Below are positions 17,370 to 25,773 of a stretch of 25,773 bases of DNA, piece by piece. A model generated the notes under the pieces. The model was not told where the DNA came from, did not search any database, and worked only from the letters and a program-made list of their open reading frames with translations. Each line of letters opens with the position of its first letter. Position 1 is the first letter of the stretch. The DNA comes from Asterionellopsis glacialis (taxonomy: Eukaryota > Bacillariophyta > Plagiogrammaphyceae > Rhaphoneidales > Asterionellopsidaceae). The translations under genes were made by a program, and so were the position numbers. Where the stretch lies: positions 2,508 through 28,280 of the forward strand of contig WKLE02000459.1 in the NCBI GenBank assembly GCA_014885115.2. The letters run 5' to 3'.

Positions 17370-18072
17370 ATGGTGATGATTTCATCGAGAATTTTGCTGC
17401 TGCAGGCATTCGTAGTACTCTTACATGCTGTTGTGACAACTTCCTTTGCCTTTAATAACGACGGTGTGTCTCGAAAGGTTTTCTTGGAAACATCTATTAC
17501 GACTGCTGCCACCACAGTGGCTCTTGCACAACCTGCCAATGCAGTGTTATCTGCACCAGGACGATGTGCAAGTGGTGTTGGTACTGGGTGTGAAGAACTT
17601 GCTGGTGATAACGAATATATCAAACAACTTCAAGCCCAAAGTGCTGCTAAAAAAGAACAATATCAAAAGGAAGCTTTAAATGCGGTATGTACTGTACATT
17701 GCTTCTTCCTCATTTTATCTGTTTGTGGAGAGAATGATTTACTCGTTCGGTTCTAACACATATTCATTCATCTCTATGGTTCTTCCTCCCCTGCTCTACA
17801 ATCCATCTGGATTGGTACAAACACAACGCTAAAAAATTGAAATGCTTTTTTTTAAAATCAAGTATTATATGAAAAATTATCCTGACTTTTTTGCATCCTT
17901 GAGTCCTCCACGATACATTATCAAGAAACAAGATGGAACGTTCATGACAGTAACGGATTCAGAACTTTCAGAACTTAAAAAAGCGAATAAAATCAAAATT
18001 GAAAATGCTAGAGCTATGAATGGAAAAGTGGTGGATTATACTCAAAAACCAATTATGGTTTTGGTGGAATGA
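17370..18072 (+). CDS. Predicted thylakoid-lumen protein, nuclear-encoded, with bipartite plastid pre-sequence
   Basis: Two exons, 17370-17684 and 17863-18072, with a GTATGT...AAG intron of 178 nt in phase 0; 174 residues. Residues 1-25 are a hydrophobic ER signal ending in S25-F-A-F28, the ASAFAP-type junction with its invariant Phe, used for import through the four membranes of diatom plastids. Residues 34-58 form a second hydrophobic segment: SRKVFL, then an Ala/Thr-rich core, then ANA, resembling a Tat thylakoid-transfer domain with RK in place of the usual RR. Cleavage after A58 would leave a 116-residue lumenal protein with C66 and C74 placed for a disulfide and a helical, Lys-rich remainder (YYMKNYPDFFASLSPPRYII...). 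It could be a small extrinsic photosystem subunit. I do not recognise it, so no name is given. ATG context is good (GCCATGG). Confidence 0.8.
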
Positions 18073-19226
<1,154 letters not shown>

Positions 19227-19372
19227 AACAGTGCATTAAAAAAATAACAGTCACTAGTTTGGGTGCTGTGTGTGCTCCAACAAAGTAGAAAGCAATGAAA
19301 TCTTAGGTAAAATTAGAATTAGTGTTATGGTTTACTACAACTTTTTTCAAATGATTGCTTCTTTGAGTGATT
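19227..19372. other. Short convergent 3' region between Arf and NDUFAF7 genes
   Basis: Only 146 nt separate the two stop codons of opposing genes. Their 3' untranslated regions must be very short or overlap. No gene or repeat was seen. Confidence 0.6.
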
Positions 19373-21385
19373 TTAGGAGAATCCCGCAGGTTCAAAAATA
19401 CCTTCCTTTTTCCTGGCAATTCCCATCACCTTGTATCGTTCTCCCATATGCTCTGGTAGTACAAGTCTTTCGAGTGCATTGTATAGGTCTTCCGCTTGTT
19501 CATCTGTAGTGCTGTCGTCTTCTATCAAACTTGTTACACGATCCATTACACCCATGGATGCAAGAAATTGTCCTTGAGAAACAGGACCAAACGCTTGTGG
19601 TGGATTGGGATCGTCTCCTTCCAACTCCATACCTGTGGTCTGGGACACTGGCTGTTTCGGCGGAGCATTGACGGCATGACGCAGAGCCTCAAAATCAACA
19701 TCTGCTGTAACGTCAACCTTTCCAGGAAGGCTTAGTGCATGTACTTGTTTGTGATTTGAAAAGCCTCGTAAACTATCTGCAGAACCCTCTTGGCCATAAT
19801 CAACTATAAGTGCTGCACCTCCTCCATGCTGCGATAAAAGTCGCTTGATATCTTGCACAAGTAAAATCCCCTCCGGACAAACTTCAATTACTTGTCCTAC
19901 CTCCGTGTCATCATTCTCTCTCCGACCAGAATTATCTACATTTAAAAGAGTTCGAAGGGCCGGAGTTGTACCGGGTGCTACCACAAATCGTAATCTTGTC
20001 TTTTTCTCTGGTTTGAATTTCAGATTTTCGTTGGCAGCTTGATATACAACTGTTTTGGAAGAATCATTCTTTTTCGTATCAGTGCCATCTTCGGATTGCT
20101 CTGGCTCGTGGTTGATGTCTATCAATCGTTCTCTCCAACCATCCTCTGTCTTTTCAAATACATTGATTGGAAGGGCATCAATAAACTCTTGGCAAACAAT
20201 CATTGATGGGATTTTTGTTTCTTGCTTTGCAGAATGCGCTATAACAGAAGCAAAGTTGTCGTGCCATATGACTCGTATGGTTGGTTTTGATTCATTATTC
20301 TCAGTACTGCTTGCTATGTCTCCAGCAGTATCACTTTCGCTAGCAGTACTATTGGTCGGCGTGTCCTCTTTCTCTCCATCTGTCTTGTCTTTATCATACC
20401 CTTTGCTTTCAAAGATCCAATTTGCCTTTACGATTTCTGACAAACGTTTTTGTTGTTCACTTCTCATGGCAGGACTTTGCTCTACAAGATGGATCTTACA
20501 TATAGACTTTCCAAAGTCAGGGAAACTATCAAGAGAACTTCTAATAATATCAGCCATGAGTGTTCCCTTTCCTGGACCTACTTCAACGAATTGGATTTCT
20601 TTAGGTTGTTGTAGTGTTTCTTTCCACTGTGTAATGTACCACACTGTCAAGCATTCACCAAATACTTGTGACACTTCAGGTGCCGTTACAAAATCACCCT
20701 TTGGACCAATGACATGATCTGCAGATGGAGATTCATTATCATTATTATTGTCCCAGTCATCGTCGTCATCATCCCAATCTTCGTCATCATTATCATCCGT
20801 GCTACTACTACTTGTATTTGTTGGATTTGTGTAATACCCATAAAATGGATGTGTCAATGCATGATGGACAAATTCTGCACATGTGATGGGTCGATTCGAA
20901 ACAGCAATTCGTCGAATAATTTCTTCCGATAAGGGTGTAGATTCTTCAAAGTCATCTGTGAATGTTTTGGAATTGAAATGAAGTCGTGGGTCATACAAGT
21001 CATCCAAATCAATCATGGCCTCGGTTAAATCTTTTTTGACAATACCAGATTCATCAGGAGCATACGGTGGTGGTTCATTAGGATCAAATTCTTGTCTTTG
21101 TTCCATTAATATTTGTCTATGATCCTTCAGATCAGTTCTAATGAGTGATGGCGTTGCTGTAGGCGGTACAACATTTGACATGGACGACAGTGGTGACACG
21201 ACGGGTGTTTCTGAAACTGAGTCCGATGCATTAGCAAGTGTTGCTGCAGCCTTCTGCTCAGCAGCACGTTTCTGTCTCTTTGTCACCATCCATCGTCTAC
21301 TAAATGATGTTCTACCAGCGACTGCAATGGTTTTCCGCCGTTGCACAGCAGCAGCAGCGGCAACAGAACGGTGAAGCATCATCAT
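19373..21385 (-). CDS. NDUFAF7: NDUFAF7, mitochondrial complex I assembly arginine methyltransferase
   Basis: Intronless, 670 residues. The start MMML at 21385 opens a mitochondrial-type presequence (residues 1-40, Ala/Arg-rich, no acidic residues). NDUFAF7 (MidA) is a SAM-dependent enzyme that symmetrically dimethylates an arginine of NDUFS2 early in complex I assembly. Family signatures are present in order: PITCAEFVHHALTHPFYGYY (166-185), GPKGDFVTAPEVSQVFGE (227-244), the SAM-binding VEVGPGKGTLMADI (267-280), IHLVE, WHDNF, VCQEFIDALP, LIVDYGQEGS, DVTADVDFEALR, and C-terminal PEHMGERYKVM. It is longer than the human enzyme because of an N-terminal extension, an acidic Asp/Asn insert (about 191-224) and another polar insert after WIFESKGYDKD. 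It shares an upstream region with VWA8, another mitochondrial protein gene. Confidence 0.93.
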   Translation of the reverse strand: MMMLHRSVAAAAAVQRRKTIAVAGRTSFSRRWMVTKRQKRAAEQKAAATLANASDSVSETPVVSPLSSMSNVVPPTATPSLIRTDLKDHRQILMEQRQEFDPNEPPPYAPDESGIVKKDLTEAMIDLDDLYDPRLHFNSKTFTDDFEESTPLSEEIIRRIAVSNRPITCAEFVHHALTHPFYGYYTNPTNTSSSSTDDNDDEDWDDDDDDWDNNNDNESPSADHVIGPKGDFVTAPEVSQVFGECLTVWYITQWKETLQQPKEIQFVEVGPGKGTLMADIIRSSLDSFPDFGKSICKIHLVEQSPAMRSEQQKRLSEIVKANWIFESKGYDKDKTDGEKEDTPTNSTASESDTAGDIASSTENNESKPTIRVIWHDNFASVIAHSAKQETKIPSMIVCQEFIDALPINVFEKTEDGWRERLIDINHEPEQSEDGTDTKKNDSSKTVVYQAANENLKFKPEKKTRLRFVVAPGTTPALRTLLNVDNSGRRENDDTEVGQVIEVCPEGILLVQDIKRLLSQHGGGAALIVDYGQEGSADSLRGFSNHKQVHALSLPGKVDVTADVDFEALRHAVNAPPKQPVSQTTGMELEGDDPNPPQAFGPVSQGQFLASMGVMDRVTSLIEDDSTTDEQAEDLYNALERLVLPEHMGERYKVMGIARKKEGIFEPAGFS

Positions 21386-21915
21386 GGTGTAGTGTACATG
21401 CGTTTGAAAAAGAAAGGTCCTTTACAGTTTGGTTGTCTTTGTGACGGACATGATGTGTGTTGTTTTGTTGCTTGTCGTTTGTATCTTCTGTCTATGGGTG
21501 GGTTGGTGGGAGAAGGCGGACCAACGCAGACGCTGACTAACTAAAACTTCTTCCCGAGATGGAATGATCCACTCGACTAGATAGATATCCCTTCCATCGG
21601 AGACCTGAGTCGAACAAGTCAAATAATAATGATATCGGGGGTCTGGGGTGTCAAGCGAAAGATGTGATGCGCCTTGTTTTTTCTGCTGGTGTATCGGATG
21701 GAATCGGCATCACTTTTTTCTTTTCTTTTTTGTGTTCTCGCATCTCCTGTTGCTATCGGTCAAACCTTGTCATCGCATCAGACTTGATGGATGCGAACCA
21801 GGAAAAAAGACATAGTATTGTGAAACTGATGAGATATTGTTGAAGAATTATTATTTCTTCTCTTGGTGACATTTTGTGGAAACAACAATACTTTTTGTGT
21901 GTGTGTGTGTGTGTC
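21386..21915. promoter_or_regulatory. Divergent promoter shared by NDUFAF7 and VWA8
   Basis: 530 nt between two head-to-head genes for mitochondrial proteins. Frames read across it on both strands lack protein character. It ends in a (TG)n run (21896-21914) directly before the VWA8 start codon. No TCTAGA or GGTACC palindromes of the kinds found elsewhere were seen. Co-regulation is plausible from layout but not shown. Confidence 0.5.
21896..21914 (+). repeat. (TG)n microsatellite abutting the VWA8 start codon
   Basis: About nine TG units end one base before ATGATGG at 21916. The open frame continues upstream to an ATG at 21874, which would translate the repeat as CVCVCV, an unlikely protein start; this favours 21916. 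In the mRNA this would be a UG-rich leader element. Confidence 0.8.
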
Positions 21916-24900
21916 ATGATGGCATTTCGAAGAAGAATCGTATCCTCAACGGAACGATTAGCATGGTCATACTACCACGGAGAAAGACGCCCACATTATT
22001 ATTTGCGAGCTAAGCATTCATTTATTAGTTCATCCTATTATCGAACAAATAATAATAAACATAATAGTATTCGACAGTTGTCATTACTCTCATCAACCTC
22101 AGCGGTAGGAAAACGATGTTATCCAGAACGTGCAGTACTATTGTTGGATGGCAGTAACAACAACAACAACAAACGATTTTTCACAACTGCGCCATCCAAT
22201 ACTAATAATGAGAAGCAAAGTACAAACATTCCGAGCTCTGTACGTATTGGACATGTTGAACTTCCACTAAAACATGGCGATCCTCAACATCGTTATCGTA
22301 TCCCACATGGGTATCTACCAAAACAACCATCCAACACTATTTTAAAACATTTGCAATGGATGATGGCCAAGGTAAGAGAAACAAAATGTATGGATACAAC
22401 TGTATATCGACATGTGTATGTGTGTATGACTAAAAGAAAGATTCATGTTGAATGTTTTTGGTGGACAAATAAAAATTAACAATGTGTATCGAATTATATA
22501 GGACAATTTGAAACAAGATATGTTATTGGTAGGACCACCAGGTGCAGGATCTATCCATAGAAGAAGATTAGCCATGATGTATGCTGAAATGACACAGCAA
22601 CAGGTAGAAATTTTAACATTATCATCTGATATTACGGAAAGTGATTTGAAACAACGAAGAGAACTTATTTCTCCGACAGCAGCAGGTGCAGGTACAGGAG
22701 GAGGTGCTAGAGTTGAATTTGTCGACCAACCACCGGTACGAGCTGCTCTTCATGGAAGACTTTTAATTTTAGATGGCTTGGATAAGGCAGAAAGGAATGT
22801 GCTCCCAACTTTAAATAATTTACTTGAAAATCGTGAAATGAACTTGGAAGACGGGTAAGGAAAAGACAATTCATTTCAATGAAAAAAAGACAATATAATT
22901 ACTCATTTCATATATATGCCTCACGTGGATTCATTCTCTCTCTCATATTTTACTTTTGTAACAGCCGTTTTCTGGTCTCACCCGAAAGATTTGTAGAACT
23001 ATCCGCAGGAGGCATCATTGAAGAATCCTCTTCGTTTCTTGTACCTACTCACGAGAACTTTCGTGTTATAGCGCTTGCAGTACCTTCACCACCATATGAT
23101 GGTCGAAGTCTTGATCCTCCATTGCGATCGAGATTTCAAATACGGCGGGTCGATAATGATACGACAGACGAGACTTTTGAGGCATTGATTCAAAATGGTA
23201 TAAGTGAGGACAATGCTCGAGTCTGTTCTGTACTCCCCGGTGCGATGGAGGATGCTGCACGGGCCGATGTGTCTTCAGGCACAAGAATACTTCATTTTCC
23301 TTTAAATGCAACTCTGTCCGCAGCAAAGGTTATGGAAAACTTCCCCCTCGAATCACCGAGGTCTGTCATCTCTCGTGTTTTCCCTTATGGATCAAATGAA
23401 GAAAGAATACGAAATTTCTTAGCCAAGCGCCACCAGCAGTCTCAGGAGACATTTGATCGTGCATGTAAAGAGTTTGATATCGTTTCGGGGACACCGAATA
23501 CTCTGTATGAAATTGAAAAGATTTCTTCTATTCCTGGTGACAAATCGCATGCAAGTGTATCATTTTCAGCACCATCAGAGTCATTGTTTTCACTAGGCAC
23601 ATCTGAAAATAATGTGACTGTGACAGTACCCTGCGGAGGAAATGAATTGCATCAAGTATCAAAAGATTTTGTTGAAACAGTTGGGTCAAAGAGTGTACTT
23701 AGTGCAATGGTGCAGGAACATTTTGCCGGTCGTGATATTTTGTTAACAAGTCCCAAGGGTGAAGGTAAAAGTGCTACAGCAGCCGAGTTCTCATCTATTC
23801 TTGGTTATGACGTGCATCTGTTTAGTTTGTACAAGGAAATGACAGGACGGGATCTACTAATGCGACGTACAACTGACTCTGAAACTGGCGAAACAGGCTG
23901 GGACGAATCCCCGTTGCTTACAGCTGCCACAAAGGGACAAGTGTGCATCCTGGATGGTATTGAAAAGTTGAACAGTGATACTCTTGGTACCTTGCATGGA
24001 TTTCTAACAGATCGTGAAGTCTATCTACCTGACGGAAGAAAGATTGCTATAGAACAGCGACAAGAGACGTCTGATGAACATTCTGTAGATAATATACACC
24101 CGTCATTTCGGGTGGTGGCTCTTGGATCTTTCTCGAATGAGATAGGTTCATCATGGATTACGGAGGAGGTTGGGAGTATGTTTTCGATTATTCCGCTTAA
24201 TGCTCCTAGTCGTGATTGTTTGAAGGATATTTTGATGACAACTTCTGCCAACACTGCAGTTCCGAATGAGCTTACCATTGACAAAATTCTCGACTTTAGT
24301 GAGAGCTTAACTAAAGACGTTGCTGCTGATTGTGGGGTTTCCCCCTTATCAACACGAAACTTAATTAGACTTGCTAAAGGAGGTGATAGTGACCTTCATG
24401 GTAGAATTTGGTCAGTCTTAGTTGCAGATTTAGTACCTCCTAGACAGAGGTCAGTGCTAGATTCTCTTTTACGAGGGTCCGGAATACTACCCGAAAAACA
24501 ATCCGCTGGCGGAAACCCCCCGATGGCAGTAAAAGTAACAGATGATAAGCTGACCATAGGAGACTTTAGCATGGAAAGACGACTTGCAAGCCGACCCGAG
24601 ATGGTACCTAGCCCTCATTTTTTCGACATTCCGAATCACGTGTGGATGATTAAAACGTGAGTTCACAACATGGATACGATCCAGTTAGGAAAGCATATAT
24701 CTATGTGCCAAAGAAGATTCATGCAATCTAAGCATTTTCTTTGTTTTGCTTTTGTCTTTCTTCTTGCTGTCGTGTTAACTACTGTAGGTTGTTAGGAGAG
24801 TGGGAAGTTGGAGAGCGTTCATTCCTTTTACTTGGAAATCAAGGTGAGAACTGCCCATACCTAATGAGACCGACTTGATACTTTTGTTCGCATCCTCTTA

Positions 24901-25773
24901 CCAGTTTCTCTCTCTCTCTGGTTTCATATTTTCAAGGTGTGGGAAAAAACAAAGTGGTTGATAGACTTTGCGAGCTCGCTAATTTCGAAAGAGAATACAT
25001 TCAGCTACATCGTGACTCCTCCATTTCATCTCTTACGTTGAGTCCAACGATTGAAGATGGCAAAGTAATATGGAAGGATTCGCCACTAGTCAGAGCTGTC
25101 ACGAAGGGCTGTGCGTTGGTTATCGACGAAGCTGATAAAGCGCCACTGGAAGTTATTTCAGTTTTAAAATCCCTTGTCCAGGATGGAGAACTACTGCTGG
25201 CTGATGGTAGGAGAATATCCCGAAAAAAAGATTCTTCAACCGACACTATTCAGATACATCCGGATTTCACTGTATTCGTCCTTGCAAACCGTCCTGGGTT
25301 TCCCTTTCATGGTAATGACTTTTTCAGTGAAATTGGAGATTGCTTTTCGTCTCACATCATTCCTAATCCAGATCTTCAATCTGAGATCAACCTCCTTCGA
25401 TCATATGCACCCAATGTAGACGAGTTAGTACTTCGCAAAATTGCAGCATCTTTCTCAGATTTGAGATACTTATTTGAACATGGTGACATTACGTATCCTT
25501 ATTCGACACGTGAAGCTGTTTCTGTGGTCAGACACATTGAGCAATATCCGAACGAAAGTCTTGTCACCGTGCTACATAATGTTCTTGATATGGATTCTTT
25601 CAACGCAAAGCTATATTCCCAGCTTGCCGAAGTTTTTCGTGAACATGGTTTCCCCATCAAGGCTTCTTCTTGGAAGAAGTCTCAAAAGAAGGGTAAAGGC
25701 GAATCTGACGAACTGGGTATAGAGTATTTAGCTGATCGATCAAAGGAAGGTACCAGTGCAACGCCTCCTCCTC
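21916..25773 (+). CDS. VWA8: VWA8, mitochondrial AAA+ ATPase, 5' part (continues beyond window)
   Basis: Five exons: 21916-22371, 22502-22854, 22965-24656, 24788-24843 and 24937 to the window end. All four introns are GT-AG (130, 110, 131, 93 nt) and phase-consistent; about 1131 residues are visible. VWA8 is a matrix-facing mitochondrial AAA+ protein with a C-terminal von Willebrand A domain that lies outside this window. An Arg-rich presequence (MMAFRRRIVSS...) opens the protein. The first ATPase module has a degenerate Walker A (GPPGAGSIHR, no Lys) and DITESDLKQRRE, RAALHGRLLILDGLDKAERN and LNNLLENREM signatures. The second has GEGKS (535-539; K538) but Walker B is ILDGIE. The third has GNQGVGKNK (K856), Walker B VIDEAD (D916, E917) and LANRPGFPF, and is the complete one. 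Start at 21916 is chosen over 21874, which would translate a TG microsatellite. Confidence 0.95.

Noticed and set aside
21874..21915. Earlier ATG for VWA8
   Set aside because: It would translate a TG microsatellite (CVCVCV) ahead of a typical mitochondrial presequence that starts at the ATG at 21916.

Overview
This window looks like nuclear DNA of a photosynthetic stramenopile, most likely a diatom. Genes are separate and monocistronic on both strands. Short GT-AG introns (93 to 189 nt) interrupt three of them. One gene encodes a protein with a bipartite plastid pre-sequence (signal peptide ending in an ASAFAP-like S-F-A-F, then a lumen-targeting segment), which points to a secondary red plastid. 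I cannot name the species. No bacterial, viral, CRISPR, transposase or RNA-gene signal was found.

Layout from left to right. Positions 1-1163 hold no gene I can support. 1164-1889 (+) is an acidic unknown protein with a possible PP1-docking motif. 1890-3021 is the long upstream region of RPB1 and contains a 55-nt hairpin and CTAG-type palindromes. 3022-8316 (+) is the intronless gene for RPB1, the largest subunit of RNA polymerase II, with 23 identical YSPTSPA heptads. 8757-9707 (-) is a coiled-coil protein. 10518-14071 (-) is a three-exon gene whose spliced product joins a C1-like zinc finger, a glycine-zipper hydrophobic segment and a VPS9 (Rab5-family GEF) domain. 14403-14840 (+) is a doubtful small two-exon gene. 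14981-16594 (-) has an N-terminal KIX domain of the Mediator MED15 type. 16595-17369 is a palindrome-rich divergent promoter region. 17370-18072 (+) is a two-exon gene for a predicted thylakoid-lumen protein. 18675-19226 (+) is an Arf-family GTPase. 19373-21385 (-) is NDUFAF7, a complex I assembly methyltransferase. 21916 to the window end (+) is the 5' part of VWA8, a mitochondrial AAA+ protein, with five exons visible.

There is no operon or obvious single pathway. Functional themes are transcription (RPB1 and a MED15-like protein, about 6.7 kb apart), endomembrane traffic (VPS9 protein and Arf), mitochondria (NDUFAF7 and VWA8, divergent from a shared 530-bp region) and plastid. The points most worth a second look are: RPB1 lacks the three cysteines of the N-terminal clamp zinc site although the surrounding sequence is intact; its CTD is uniform, without Ser7, and built from five 84-nt modules; the C1/glycine-zipper/VPS9 architecture; and a set of short perfect palindromes (TCTCTAGAGA, TACCTGGTACCAGGTA, AGGACTAGTCCT) that recur between genes, together with a 24-nt exact inverted repeat. 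I did not find a clearly new multi-gene system.
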